Origin: Niebla homalea
Taxonomy: Eukaryota > Ascomycota > Lecanoromycetes > Lecanorales > Ramalinaceae
DNA length: 64,000 nucleotides
Assembly (NCBI GenBank): GCA_019925105.1
Contig: JAHGAU010000015.1
Location: forward strand, 558,001-622,000
Direction of reading: 5' to 3'
In this document: one piece after another, positions 22,076 to 33,795 of the stretch
Layout of the letters: every line of letters begins with the position of its first letter
Position numbering within the stretch: position 1 is the stretch's first letter
Made by a program: the position numbers and the translations under genes
Notes under the pieces: model-generated
Told to the model about the DNA's origin: nothing
The model's database searches: none
The model's input: only the letters and a program-made list of their open reading frames with translations

Positions 22076-24013
22076 ATGGCCTACCACGAGCGCCCGAAAA
22101 ATGACTCCTCCGGTAATTCGACCGATGAGACGCGCATTGAACACATGGAATATGATGACGGAAATCACTCTATTCCCCGATCGAGCCGCAACTTCTCTTC
22201 CCTCGCTGCGGAGCGTATGAGGAGGAATGCTGCAGCAAAGCTAGCAAATCCACTCGCAGGCATCTCCCACGCCAAGTTGGAGGAAATGGGTGCCAGCTAC
22301 GCAAGGAAGCACCAGGTTGGTGATGAAGAAGACATCAGAGCCTTCAAGAAGGGAGCCTGTCTGGCGCAAGATCCCAAGCGCTACCACCAAGTTGCCGGCT
22401 TGACAGCTAGGGAGATGAGTGTGCTCAAACGAGAATTCGAAAATCGCTGGTCCCAACCTAAGCTCATGTACATTGTCATCATCTTGTGCTCCACCTGCGC
22501 TGCAGTACAGGGAATGGATGAAACCGTTGTGAATGGCGCTCAGCTGTTCTACAAATATCAATTCGGCATTGACGGCGAAGACTCGAGATCAACCTGGTTG
22601 ACTGGCCTTCTCAATTCAGCGCCGTATCTCTGCTGTTCTGTCATTGGCTGTTGGCTCACGACTCCTTTCAACAATCTCTTCGGCAGGAGAGGCACAATAT
22701 TCCTCACCTGTGTCTTCTCCGCTCTTGCATGCTTCTGGCAAGGTTTTGTCCATACCTGGTGGCACATGTTCATTGCACGCTTCTTCCTTGGCTTTGGTAT
22801 TGGGCCTAAGTCTGCAACAGTGCCTATCTACGCAGCCGAAACCACCCCTCCAGCGATTCGAGGCGCCTTGGTTATGCAATGGCAGATGTGGACAGCATTC
22901 GGTATCATGCTTGGAAACGTCTCGGATTTGGCTTTCTACAAGGTCCCTGATTCCTCCGGGGTTGTCGGACTGAATTGGCGTATCATGATGGCCTCGGCGA
23001 TGTTTCCAGCGCTTATCGTCATCTGCTTCGTCTTCTGGTGCCCCGAATCGCCACGTTGGTACATGAGCAAGGACCGCCATTTCAAAGCATACGAATCCAT
23101 GCGCTGGCTGCGATATGAGAAAGTCCAGGCAGCACGCGACGTTTACTACATGTACACCTTACTCGAAGCCGAGAAAGAGGTCCAGCAACTTCATGGGAAT
23201 CCGCTGTTAGAGCTCATCAAGGTCCCTCGAAATCGTCGGGCAATGCTTGCGTCTGAGATTGTCATGTTTATGCAACAATTTTGTGGCGTAAATGTCATCG
23301 CCTACTACTCATCGCAGATTTTTCTTGACGCCAGGTTCTCTCCCATATCTGCTCTGACGGCATCCCTCGGCTTCGGGCTCATCAATTGGGTCTTCGCGAT
23401 ACCAGCCATCTACACGATCGACACATTTGGGCGACGAAACCTATTACTCACCACCTTTCCACTCATGTCCATATTCCTCTTCTTTACTGGCTTCTCGTTT
23501 TTCATATCAGATGAAACTCAGCACACAGCTCGAATAGCTTGTGTAGCTTTGGGCATCTATCTATTCGGTATCGTCTACTCTCCTGGAGAAGGTCCTGTTC
23601 CTTTTACCTACTCTGCCGAAGCCTATCCTTTGTACGTTCGTACTTATGGTATGTCATTGGCAACAGCGACGACCTGGTTTTTCAATTTCGTTCTCTCCAT
23701 CACTTGGCCATCGATGCAGAGCGCATTCACAACGCAGGGTGGCTTCGCTTGGTACGCAACATGGAACATCATCGGATTCTTCCTGGTGCTTTGCTTCTTG
23801 CCTGAGACAAGAGCAAAGACTCTAGAAGAATTGGACCAGGTCTTCTCCGTTCCTACGCGCCTTCACGCTGCGTACGGTCTGCGTCAGATCCCATATTTCT
23901 TCAGGCGGTATTTGTTGCGGCAGCATTGTGAGCCCGAACGACTTTACGAGAACGATGAGACGGGAGAAGACAGGGATATCGGATTCGATCATGATCCAGA
24001 AGGTGGTTTCTGA
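22076..24013 (+). CDS. MFS sugar porter family transporter
   Basis: Single exon, 645 aa from the ATG at 22076. It belongs to the sugar porter family of major facilitators, proton-coupled or facilitative hexose/polyol carriers of the plasma membrane. Visible signatures are FGRRG in the loop 2-3 position, PESPRWYM at the end of the first bundle, FGRRNLLL in the loop 8-9 position, and the C-terminal PETRAKTLEELDQVF. About 12 hydrophobic helices can be counted between residues 130 and 600. The cytoplasmic N terminus is long, about 130 residues, and hydrophilic, with an ERMRRNAAAKLANPL segment. The motif GMDETVVNGAQLFY before helix 1 is seen in a fungal-specific clade of uncertain substrate, so no sugar is assigned. 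Confidence 0.88.
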   Translation: MAYHERPKNDSSGNSTDETRIEHMEYDDGNHSIPRSSRNFSSLAAERMRRNAAAKLANPLAGISHAKLEEMGASYARKHQVGDEEDIRAFKKGACLAQDPKRYHQVAGLTAREMSVLKREFENRWSQPKLMYIVIILCSTCAAVQGMDETVVNGAQLFYKYQFGIDGEDSRSTWLTGLLNSAPYLCCSVIGCWLTTPFNNLFGRRGTIFLTCVFSALACFWQGFVHTWWHMFIARFFLGFGIGPKSATVPIYAAETTPPAIRGALVMQWQMWTAFGIMLGNVSDLAFYKVPDSSGVVGLNWRIMMASAMFPALIVICFVFWCPESPRWYMSKDRHFKAYESMRWLRYEKVQAARDVYYMYTLLEAEKEVQQLHGNPLLELIKVPRNRRAMLASEIVMFMQQFCGVNVIAYYSSQIFLDARFSPISALTASLGFGLINWVFAIPAIYTIDTFGRRNLLLTTFPLMSIFLFFTGFSFFISDETQHTARIACVALGIYLFGIVYSPGEGPVPFTYSAEAYPLYVRTYGMSLATATTWFFNFVLSITWPSMQSAFTTQGGFAWYATWNIIGFFLVLCFLPETRAKTLEELDQVFSVPTRLHAAYGLRQIPYFFRRYLLRQHCEPERLYENDETGEDRDIGFDHDPEGGF

Positions 24014-24359
24014 TGTAATGATAATGTAGCGAGGCGTGCTGGTTTGATAAGTGACGAAAGTTACCATTACATCTGTGGACATTTCACATTATGATTAGGC
24101 ATATGCAATAGTATGTCCTCCAGATAGCTGGCGAAGTTGACCTACGTGACACTTGGAACTGTGTGCAAGCATAGTTATCGTCCACCTGAATATGTGATTC
24201 GTTGAAATGACCAATTAAGGGGTACATTACCACTCTTTAGAACTACCATTTTATCAAGGGTGTCACGTGAGATTTCAAATCGCGTCTTTGAGAGGCGCGT
24301 CATCCGAGCATCTTCACCAATTCTACAGCCTCAATCGACTCAAGTACCGCAACAAAAGT
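24014..24359. other. Intergenic between sugar porter and RFC5
   Basis: 346 bp, tandem orientation. No additional feature was recognised. Confidence 0.5.
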
Positions 24360-25683
24360 ATGGCATTGCTTGTAGACAATTATCGTCCGCGCTCATTGGA
24401 GACTCTCACGTACCATCCAGACCTATCGTCCCGCCTCCAGAGCCTTGTAGGTCAAGCCTGCCCAGCTCACTATGTATTTCTCTAATGTTCTATACCTAGG
24501 CTCAAAGCCCTGATTTCCCACATCTACTCGTCTACGGTCCCAGTGGTGCCGGCAAAAAGACACGCATAGTAGCAACACTGCGCGCTCTGTATGGACCTGG
24601 AGTGGAAAAGATCAAGATCGACTCGAGGGTGTTCCAAACCACATCGAATCGAAAGCTTGAGTTTAACATTGTCGCCTCTGTCTACCACCTCGAGATCACT
24701 CCAAGTGATGTCGGCAACTTCGATCGAGTGGTCATCCAAGACCTGCTGAAAGAGGTCGCGCAAACCCAGCAGGTGGACCAGAGCGCGAAGCAAAGATTTA
24801 AGGTTGTTGTGATCAATGAGGCAGACCACCTGACAAGGGACGCACAAGCAGCATTGAGACGGACCATGGAGAAATACTCGCCGAATTTGAGATTGATACT
24901 GTTGGCGAATTCCACTTCCAATATCATTGCCCCCATTCGTAGCAGGACGCTACTCGTCCGAGTCGCTGCACCATCAGAAGACGAGATCTGTACTGTCTTG
25001 GGCAAGGTCGGCAAGCTGGAAGGATGGAATGTGGCACAGGGTCTCAATGCTAGGATTGCACAGGAAAGCGGGAGAAATTTGAGACGAGCCTTATTGATGT
25101 TCGAAGCAGTGCATGCACAGAAGTAAGCGGCCCTTTCACTTGTTCGAATGTCGAGGTGGTTAGCACTGATATTTTTGCAGTGAAAAGGTCACAGACAAGA
25201 CACCCATACCTCCGCCTGACTGGGAAGCACTGATTGCGCAGATCGCCAACGAGATCATGGAGGAGCATACACCAGCACGTATCTTACAAGTTAGAGCGAA
25301 GCTCTATGATCTACTGAGTCATTGCATTCCTGCCACTACGATACTGAAGGTGGGAACGCTCGCCGTAGTGCTTCTGCATCCAGCAAGCTGACAGCATCAG
25401 ACCTTGACATTCAAGCTCATCCCCAAGGTTGATGATGCGCTGAAATCTGACGTGATCAGGTGGGCAGCCTTTTACGAACATCGAATACGACTCGGCAGTG
25501 TGAGTTGATCTGAGAGAAGCATGACAATGATTGCTCACACTCGTTCAGAAATACATTTTCCATCTCGAAGCGTTTGTTGCGAAATTCATGCGAATACTGG
25601 AGAGGTACGTTCCACCAACGACTCAGATTAATGATACTTGTTGACCTTTCCATAGCTACCTCATGGGCATGGACTTCGAATGA
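24360..25683 (+). CDS. RFC5: Replication factor C subunit 5 (38-40 kDa clamp-loader subunit)
   Basis: Six exons (24360-24446, 24500-25122, 25181-25349, 25401-25499, 25549-25604, 25656-25683) give 353 aa, within one residue of yeast Rfc5. RFC loads PCNA onto primer-template junctions, and Rfc5 is the subunit with a degenerate ATPase site. The beginning MALLVDNYRPRSLETL, the P-loop YGPSGAGKKT, YHLEITPSDVGN, the arginine-finger region INEADHLTRDAQAALRRTME and the tail IFHLEAFVAKFM all match Rfc5 rather than Rfc2-4. All introns are short and phase-consistent. The last exon encodes only nine residues. RFC1 of the same complex begins 2.2 kb downstream on the same strand. Confidence 0.96.
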
Positions 25684-25939
25684 TCGAGGTCCTCTCCTGG
25701 CGTTGTAATAGTCCGTGTCTCGTGGATCGAATGAACGCCAACAAGGAAACGGTTGTTGTCGAAAGCCCGCGTCTGCATCTGAACTTTTTGCGGGAGGACG
25801 TCATTGTTGTTGAGCCACGCGAAACCGAAAAATTACCCCAACACGGGCTGCTACACTTGTTCCTCCAAAGATCAGCTTTAAGTCCCATTTCGGTGTCTTT
25901 CTAAGAGCGTTCCTTTCATCCATTGCCTTTCAAAACAAG

Positions 25940-26472
25940 ATGTCTTCCGGCATGATGGACACTGAGAGAGGTGGGGAGCAATCACAGTATGGAACCACCA
26001 TCAAGTCGGCAAATATCTTTTGCTAAATTACATATAGGTACGAGAGCATCAAGACTGTTACAGAACCGACTTCAAAGCAAGCCGGTCAAACAGGCAGTCA
26101 GGATTTTACCCCTTGATTGTTGACAGGAGTGGCTTCTTAAAATTCCTACAGATCCAGAAGAGCGAAACGAGGTTCTTCAGTCTCAGCTTTCACAAGAGAC
26201 AGCAGAGCGAGGCGCAAAAACGGCAGAAAACATCAGATATGGTCAGACCATCTCGGAACAGGGCATGGGTGGCACAACGACTGAAGCCGGAGGCGCAGCA
26301 AACCAAGGTGCGTCAATGGCCAATCCCCCCATCATCAAGTACCTTGACTTGCAATTGACTTGATGTTACAGATGCGGCCTTCGGCTCAGCCCAATCCCAG
26401 GACAATGCATTAGGCGCCGAAGAGACTCGTGAGACTCAAGGATACGGCGGAGGCTCAGGCGTCGGCGGTTGA
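25940..26472 (+). CDS. Small Gln/Gly-rich protein, unrecognised
   Basis: A four-exon model (25940-25986, 26038-26096, 26152-26307, 26372-26472) gives 120 aa: MSSGMMDTERGGEQSQYES, then a Thr/Gln-rich middle, DPEER- or NPEER-type text, SEQGMGGTTTEAGGAANQ, and a Gly-rich end (GYGGGSGVGG). It is hydrophilic, with no signal peptide or membrane segment. Intron 1 (GTATGG...ATAG) and intron 3 (GTGCGT...ACAG) are convincing. The second exon runs into an in-frame TGA at 26114-26116 unless a GTCAGG (26097) or GTCAAA (26085) donor is used, and both give the same downstream frame. It could be a real conserved hypothetical or a decaying copy. No function is proposed. Confidence 0.55.
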
Positions 26473-26554
26473 GGACTAGTTGGTGCTTGCCCAATCTATG
26501 AACATTTGGAGTTCACTAGGTCCAGCAAATTGCTCTATGCACATGAACGTTGGA

Positions 26555-27638
26555 TTATATTTGCGCGCTTGGTCGGGCCTCAGGGCCGGGCAATGGTCCC
26601 GATAACGTGGCCGGTAACCTCTCTGCCAGCATATCCGCTGGCAATCTATCTCTGTGGTTCTTCATGCTTGCAAGCGTTGTGCCTTGTGTCATCTTCGTCA
26701 AGCCCATCACTGGTGGGTCACCCTTTTTGACGAACTCGTACAGACCTGTCCGATGCTTGAAGTCAGCGATTGCACTTTTCGTGTTCTGGACAATACAGCA
26801 TCTACTCACAAGCCTCACCGGGCTTGGATGGCTGCGCTTGGTTCCGAGGCAACGAGTAGAGAGGCGAAGGATGTCTCGGACATACCAGGCAATTTATGCC
26901 CCGCCAACCTCAACGCATCCCTCACGACTTGCTCATGGCATTCCGCCTTGATCTCAAACACTACTTGACTCACGGCCACCCTGGCCGCCCAGTAATCGAA
27001 GCTCCCCTTCCCCTTTCCCATCCTGCTCTCGTTACCGCTCGTATATACCCCGATGTTCGCAGCGACCCGCGTATACAGCCTATACCTTTCTCCCCTTAAC
27101 CTCTTTTTGATGGCTTCGGCGCCAATTGAGAGTTGCGAGGAGGAAATTCGCCGGCTATGATCCCGCATGCGGAGGCCGTAGTCGCCCCATACGACGGTAG
27201 TGCCCCGTGTGGAGCCGCCCGTGGGGACGCGGCAGCGGCCTTTGCGGTTCTTTTGGGTATGGCCGCGTTTGGGGATGAGCCAATTGAGGCAGGGGGAGCT
27301 TGTTATGAAGAAGCGGGAGCCGGGGGGCCTTGCACCGGAGGTAGTATGGAGGGGAGGTAGTGAGTAGGTGTGAGAAGCGGTTGAAGGTCCTGCAGGATTG
27401 TTAGGACGAGTTCTTCACACGACTAGTTGCGATTCATTGCTTCAAATTGAATGCGGACTTTGGCAGTCGAGGGGCGGATGTGACCTACTACGTGGAGTGT
27501 ACAAGCATTGTGCTGCTCCCGTGGACGGCACGAAGCTCGCGTGCAGCTGTATCCGAGTTTTCATGCTTGTTAGTGTACACACGTCAGAGACGTACACAAT
27601 ATGTACTCACTGTTGTCTTCCAGTCGAAGGAGAATCAT
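26555..27638 (-). CDS. MRPL16: Mitochondrial large-subunit ribosomal protein uL16m
   Basis: The main exon (26886 to about 27389) and the last exon (26555-26745) encode the mitochondrial uL16 protein of the large subunit, which lines the A-site side of the peptidyl-transferase region. Diagnostic segments are CLNWLIPKRGHTQKNRKGR, VPTGGSTRGTTVVWGDYGLR, the glycine-rich GKGKGSFDYW, and LPGLYEFVKKGDPPVMG across the intron. The 5' end is not certain. A CAG acceptor at about 27390 is followed by an open frame, and an ATG at 27638 followed by a perfect GTGAGT donor at 27610 is in the right phase to supply a 28-nt first exon. An alternative start lies near 27696. The upstream residues are Ser/Thr/Arg-rich, as expected for a mitochondrial presequence. 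Confidence 0.88.
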
Positions 27639-27846
27639 GGCTCCGGAAATAGTCCGGCTTTGAGAGTTGAAGTAAGACCGTAGATTAGCGCCTTCATAAA
27701 TTACAATTCGAAGCGCGTCATCGTGAATTTAGCATCGCGTTGACTGCGTCCGCTTGGCGCAGGATTCCAGTGTGCCAGGACTTATTCGACCGAAAGACGG
27801 ACTCTTCTACTGAAAAGTGATTGCTCATTTGCTTGATTCTGTCGCA

Positions 27847-30800
27847 ATGCCTCCTGACATAAGGAACTTCTTTGGAGGAGGTGGTCCTAGCCAGGACAAA
27901 CCAGCTCCTGCACCAAAAAAGCCAAGCGTAGACAAGAAGGGAAGAGGCCGTGGAAAGCGCCAGGTATTAAGCGACAGCGAGGATGAGGATGAAGCCAGAC
28001 CAACGAAGAAGGCTACCCCGAAGAAAGCGGCAGCTCAGAAGCCTATGAAGCGAGATTCACCCAAGGGAGAAGCTACTACCACTTCAGAATACTTTGCTTC
28101 GAGCGGCAAAGCTAAGCCATCTCGCTCGACACCGTCAAAATCAAAAGCTACGCCGGCCTCAAAGCAGACCGAAAAGGCCAATGGCACACCAGCAAAGTCA
28201 ACGCCAAAATGGAAAGCTACACCGAAAGGCAAAGTCGAAACAAACGGCAGGACATCTAGTCGCAAAAGGAATACGCCGAGATACACAAATGACGACAATG
28301 AGGACAGTGACGAAGATGACGATGATGGGACATTTGATGCCAAAGTGGTTGAAGAAGACGAAGATCCCGGAGAGGATGTTTTTGAAGCGGATTATAAACC
28401 TGGACGTCGCGGCGGTAAGGATGCATACGAAAGTGAGGATGATGATGTGATTGTCCAACCCAAGAGTAGAGGTGCGCCTGGAAAAAAAGCAGAGAAGAGA
28501 GTAGAGAGTGATGACGACGTGAAAATGATGGATCTCAAAACGAGAGGGATTTCGCCGCATAAAGAGCCCACAAAGGGCCGTAAGAGGAAGTCGCCCGAGC
28601 TTGAGGAATCCGAGGAGTTGGAGTCTGCGCCTCCGAAGAAGGCAAAGGCATCCAAACCAAAGTCACCTGTGAAGAAGGCGACCCCCAAGAAGAAGAAACA
28701 GGATGAACCTCCAGAGAGGAGCGCTGTCGATGATATATTCGACAGCATTCCGACCGTCAGACCACCGACGCCTCCGCCGCGAGATGACTCCAAAAAATTT
28801 GATTGGAGGACTGCTCAAGCAAAGCCAGCACCGGAAATACCGGGTGCCCCTGCTGAGCTCCCGGACGGTGCCGAGAATTGCTTAGCTGGACTGACCTTCG
28901 TCTTTACTGGTCTGCTAAGCACTCTTGATAGGAACAAGGGCCAGGAGTTGGTCAAGAGATATGGCGGCAAGGTCACAACTGCTCCAAGTCAGAAGACGAG
29001 TTTCGTTGTTCTGGGTACTGACGCAGGACCCAAGAAGTTGGAAACCATCCAGAAGAATGGTCTTCGGACGATTGATGAGAATGGTTTGTTTGAGTTGATT
29101 CGCAAGCTACCGGCGAATGGCGGCGATGGCAAGGCAGCTGAGCAGTTCGAGGCGAAGAAGAAGAAAGAGCAAAAAGATATCGAAAAGGCTGCTCAAGAGA
29201 TGGCCAAGCAGGAGCGAGAGGATGCTCGAAAGGCTACGATTACCATGAGCCCTGGCAAATCGCTACCTAACCGTACAGCGAACGGGGCCCCAGACGCTGA
29301 TACGCGATTGTGGACTGTCAAGTATGCGCCAACCGCTACTAACATGATCTGTGGCAATAAAGGTCAGGTGGAAAAGCTGCAAGCGTGGTTAAGAGCCTGG
29401 CCAATTAACTTGAGGACCAAGTTCAAAAAGCCAGGAAAAGATAGTACGGGAGTTTTCCGTGCTATGTGCCTTCATGGTCCACCAGGGATTGGGAAGACGA
29501 CTGCAGCACATCTTGCTGCCAAGCTAGAGGGCTACGATATCGTCGAGAGTAATGCGAGCGATACTAGAAGCAAAAAGCTCGTTGAAGCTGGTCTCAAAGG
29601 TGTCCTTGATACCACATCCCTGCTCGGATATTTCGCAGGCGATGGCAAGCAGGTCGAGCAAGGCAAGAAAAAGCTTGTCCTGATCATGGACGAAGTAGAT
29701 GGAATGTCGGCTGGCGATCGAGGAGGTGTCGGAGCTCTCGCAGCTACATGCAGAAAGACTCATATTCCAATGATACTCATCTGCAACGACCGGAAATTAC
29801 CTAAGATGAAGCCGTTCGATCATGTGGCTTTCGACCTGCCCTTCCGGCGTCCAACCGTAGACCAGGTCAGGCAACGTATCATGACGATCTGCTTCAGGGA
29901 GAAGCTCAAGATGCCACCAAATGTGATCAATGCTCTGATCGAGGGCAGTCATTCGGATATACGGCAGATAATCAACATGCTCTCAACGGCCAAGCTTGAC
30001 CAAGATGCTATGGATTTCGATCAGGGGAAGAAGATGACCAAGTCGTGGGAGAAGAACGTCATCCTCAAGCCCTGGGATATTGTGAGCAAGATCCTGGGAG
30101 GGGGAATGTTTGCCCCTAGCAGCAGCTCAACTTTGAATGACAAAATCGAATTGTACTTCAACGACCACGAATGGGCTTCCCTGATGCTCCAGGAGAATTA
30201 TCTTGGAACCAGGCCAATGTTGGCCAATTCCTACTCGGGCAAGGAGCACAATCTGAAGGCGTTGGAGCTTACCGAAAAAGCGGCATCGAGCATCAGCGAT
30301 GGGGACCTTGTGGATAGGATGATCCATGGCTCTCAGCAGCAGTGGTCACTCATGCCCACTCATGCAGTTTTCAGCTTTGTCAGGCCAGCCAGCTTTGTTG
30401 CAGGATCTCAAGCTGGGAACCAGACGCGCTTCACTTCGTGGCTGGGCAACAACAGCAAGATGGGTGAGTCCATAACCCTGTCCATTCGAAGGTTTTCGAT
30501 TGGCATGCATATACTGATATGATGACAGGCAAACTCTCCCGCTTCATCAAGGAAATCCAAGGTCACATGCGCCTCCGCTCCTCGGGCGATCGCCACGAGA
30601 TCCGCCAGCAGTACTTCTCCCTCCTCTGGTACCGCCTGATTAGACAACTGCAGACCTCCGGCAAGGACATCATCCCCGACATCATCGAGCTTATGGACAG
30701 CTACTACCTCACCAAGGACGACTGGGACGCCATGATCGAGCTCGGCGTCGGCCCTCTCGAGATGGAGGATAAAGCCATTGACACGCAGACTCGCGCTGCT

Positions 30801-31229
30801 TTTACGAGAGCGTATAATGTGGTGTCGCATCCGCTGCCGTATATGAAGGCTTCGCAGGTGGTGGCGCCGAAGAAGAAGGATCGCGAGCGGCCGGATTTGG
30901 AGGAGGCGCTGGAGGCAAGCGACAGTGGGGCGGAAAGTGGGGATGATCAGGCGGTGGTGAGTGGGGAGGAGGAGCTGGATCTGAAGAAGGACAAGTATGT
31001 GAAGGCGCCGAAGAAGAGGAAGCAGCCTGCAAAGGAAAGTGGTAAAGGCAAGACCGGTGGCGCGTCGGCTGCCAAGGGTGCGGGAAAGGGGAGGGGCAAG
31101 AAGGTCAAGGATGAGGTGGAGGAGGATGATATGGATGTTGACGATGATGTGAGCGAGGATGCTTTCGAGAAGCCAAAGAAGGGGAGAGCTGGTAAGGGAG
31201 CTGGTAGAGGAAGACCGAAGAAGACGTAG
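27847..31229 (+). CDS. RFC1: Replication factor C subunit 1 (large subunit)
   Basis: Two exons (27847-30463, 30529-31229) give 1105 aa. RFC1 is the large clamp-loader subunit. The N terminus MPPDIRNFFGG is the conserved PCNA-interacting start. A Lys/Ser/Glu-rich disordered region with many potential nuclear-localisation clusters runs to about residue 330. A BRCT domain, which binds 5'-phosphate DNA ends, spans about 341-425 (LTFVFTGLLSTLDR...VVLGTDAGPKK). The AAA+ module has Walker A GPPGIGKTT near 545 and Walker B LVLIMDEVDGM near 612. The RFC1 C-terminal domain follows and crosses the intron at NNSKMGKLSRFIKE. The last 150 residues are Lys-rich. The ATG at 27847 was chosen over an upstream non-ATG extension because it gives the family N terminus. 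Confidence 0.97.
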
Positions 31230-31950
31230 ACTTATTTGGCATTTCTATGCGGGCCTTTTTACATCAGTAGTAGGATATGTACATTTCTATGAATGAAGTT
31301 GATACTGGCGCATCGTGACCAAGGTTAGCTCACAGGCCATCGATGCCTCATCGAAAATGTCGTGTGCACAGACGAGAACTTCTCAAGTACTTCTGATCAG
31401 CTGACGGCTCAGGGATAGACCAATCCAACGGCTCGCTGGAACTCATTCGCTTCGCTTTTTTGTAAAGCTTCAGCTTTTCAAGGGTCTGCTCCCCTCTGCT
31501 TCCTCCCATATCCTCTCTTAAACAGCAAAACACCGGATTAGAATCGGGGCTGTTTAATGTCCTTAAGCGCTCCTCCAAGTCTCATAAATCCACTGGTTGG
31601 TCGTCTCCAAAGCAGGAGATGGTTCGCCAAGAGAATAGGTCCGGACGCCATCCGGGCTCTGAAGAGGTCGTGCAATTGAGGCCCCCTCGAGCCTGGAAAG
31701 TATGCACGAAAGCTTGGCCCCTGACCAAATGCCAATATGACTGGCAATAGTTGGTGCCATCGCGTGGTGGACTGTCATTGCGGCCAAAGTGGCCCGATGG
31801 ACAAGGGATATACCTGCGGTAGCCCCGTGGCGGACATTTTTGGCCCCGTGGTGCGTGAAGACGAGGTATCTGTTTCCACGTTTCCACTTGTGTCTGATTG
31901 ATCTGGCCCATTTGATTTGCAATCTCATTACTTGCGCGCCTCAAGCTCTC
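31230..31950. other. Convergent intergenic region, RFC1 / COX11
   Basis: 721 bp. Overlapping short frames on the minus strand between 31350 and 31940 have no recognisable features and disagree in frame. I see no gene here beyond the two 3' UTRs. Confidence 0.5.
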
Positions 31951-32910
31951 TTAGCCCATAGGCACAGGCTGCAGATGACCATTCTTGTCATATTTCGCTT
32001 CTGCATCGCCAGCCAGGTCAGCGCTTCTGAATTTCCTCTCCTAGCAATAAGAATAACGGGAGCAAGGAACTCACTGAAGAACGTATAACTCAGCGTGACG
32101 GTATCAATCTTCGTCATGGTCGGATCATCCACGAAATCGGGATCGATGAAGAAGAACACCGGCATATCCACCGTCTCCCCCGCATTCAACCTCTGCTCCT
32201 CGAAGCAGAAACACTGGATCTTGCTGAAGTAGGGCGCCACCTGCGCCGGCGTCACCGAATACGTCGCCACGCCGATGATATCGTCCTCGGATCTGTTGGT
32301 GGCGGTGTAGAAGGCCAGGGCGGTCTCGCCCGGCAGGACGCGCACTTCACGCTGCTGCGGGGTGAATTTCCAGGGGAGCACGTCGGAGACGGAGCCATTG
32401 AAGGTGATGCGCAGGCGGCGGGAGTCGGTGACTGGGGTGACCCGGAGGGTAGGGTCGGAGTCTTCGGTCATGCGGTTGGAGGCCTTGATGGGTTGGCCGC
32501 CCCAGCCAGTTTGGGTGCACATCTGTATCATTCATTAGCGTTGAGAGCCCCATATCAGAAGTGATGCCCAGTGGGAGAATACGACGAACCATTTTGTACA
32601 TGGGGACAGAGCCATAAGAGAGAGCGACTGTGCCGATGATGACGCTGAGGGTGTAGTAGCTATAGATAAAATCAGATAATCTGGCAGGTTGTTTTCTTGA
32701 TAAGAGAAATGAATACGCTGTCGAACTGTTCTTCTGCGAGAAAGGCGCTCGCAATTGTTGTATGCTTGGTGCAACATTCTGCTTGACCTTCCTCGAGGTA
32801 CTGATTTGCCTCCACTGAGGGCTACGGCACGTCTGCTGCATAGAACAGGCACATATTTGTCTTGACCATAGCTGTTCACCTAAAGTACGTTTCAACGGTG
32901 AAAGCGACAT
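31951..32910 (-). CDS. COX11: Cytochrome c oxidase assembly protein COX11
   Basis: Three exons (32590-32910, 32075-32522, 31951-32000) give 272 aa. COX11 is an inner-membrane copper chaperone that delivers copper to the CuB site of Cox1. The N terminus is Arg/Gln/Ser-rich, consistent with a mitochondrial presequence. A single membrane helix (TLSVIIGTVALSYGSVPMYK) precedes the conserved VCTQ/MCTQTGWGG block. The copper-binding CFCF motif is intact within IQCFCFEEQ. MPVFFFIDPDF and the junction-spanning SYTFFKAKYDKNG complete the CtaG/Cox11 fold. The final 50-nt exon supplies KAKYDKNGHLQPVPMG. Reading on through the last intron would give a false C terminus. Confidence 0.95.
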
Positions 32911-33204
32911 GAGAGCAGCAGGGAAAGGTTGTAAGACGAAGTTATTGAGGTCTGTGATGGAGTGATGATGATTCTGATATCATGGAGTTAAGGCGACGGA
33001 GAACGTGCGGAGTTCGAGCATCGTGAACACAACAACCAACCAATTGCAGAGCATATACCCTAGGGAAGAAGGCACCGCGGCATGCTTCGATGAGGGATTG
33101 CTGCTGTGCATTCTGCCCTTCGATATTCTCACGTTCAATCCTTGCCAAGACCGCCGCCCCCAACCCCCTCCACCACTCCTCCGGTGCCTCTCCGCTCCTC
33201 TACT

Positions 33205-33795
33205 TCACTTCCAAACCGCCCTCATCCCCCCCGCAACCCCCTCCACCACCCCCTCCCTCACTTTCCAACTCCTCAACCCCTTCCCTTCCACTTCGATCCT
33301 CCGCTGCCCCCATCCATTACCCCACACCACCATCCCATCCTCCACCGCCCCTCCCTCGGGCACCTCCACCTTTGCACAGATCTTACAGTATCCCCCAACC
33401 CTCGCTCCCTTCCCCACCTTCGCTCCAGCTTCGATGATGCTGTAATCGCCGATCGAGCTGGCTTCCACTATGGCGCCGGATTCGATGATGACGGCATTGC
33501 CGATGGTGATTCCTGGAGGCTCGGGTGAGGGTGGGGTAGGGGGAGGGGAAGGGGAGAGATACCCCACACTGGCGCGCTCGGCGATGATGGTTGATGGGCC
33601 AATGGAGAGGGAAGAGTAGGTGGTATTGAGGCGGGCGCGGACCTGGATTATGGCATTGGGGCCAAGGGTGATTGGATGGGTCCCCGTTAGGACGGCGGAG
33701 GAGTGGAGGAGAGTCGAGGGGTCTTTGGCTGTGGGTGGAGAGGGAGGCTTGGAGGATGAGGGTTGGCGGGCCGTGGGTCCAGGGCGGATTGACAT
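33205..33795 (-). CDS. Dynactin subunit 6 (p27), left-handed beta-helix protein
   Basis: Single exon, 196 aa from the ATG at 33795. The centre consists of hexapeptide-type repeats that build a left-handed beta-helix: LGPNAIIQVRARL, IGPSTIIAERASVG, IGNAVIIESGAIVEASSIG, IEAGAKVGKGARVG. Together with the length, this matches dynactin p27, which caps the pointed-end complex of the dynein activator dynactin. A Pro/Ser-rich loop (about residues 85-97) interrupts the helix between two turns. The C terminus, rich in Gly, Glu and Val after VVWGNGWGQRR, is also typical. Bacterial-type gamma carbonic anhydrases share the fold, but the zinc-binding histidines are not seen. Confidence 0.85.
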   Translation of the reverse strand: MSIRPGPTARQPSSSKPPSPPTAKDPSTLLHSSAVLTGTHPITLGPNAIIQVRARLNTTYSSLSIGPSTIIAERASVGYLSPSPPPTPPSPEPPGITIGNAVIIESGAIVEASSIGDYSIIEAGAKVGKGARVGGYCKICAKVEVPEGGAVEDGMVVWGNGWGQRRIEVEGKGLRSWKVREGVVEGVAGGMRAVWK

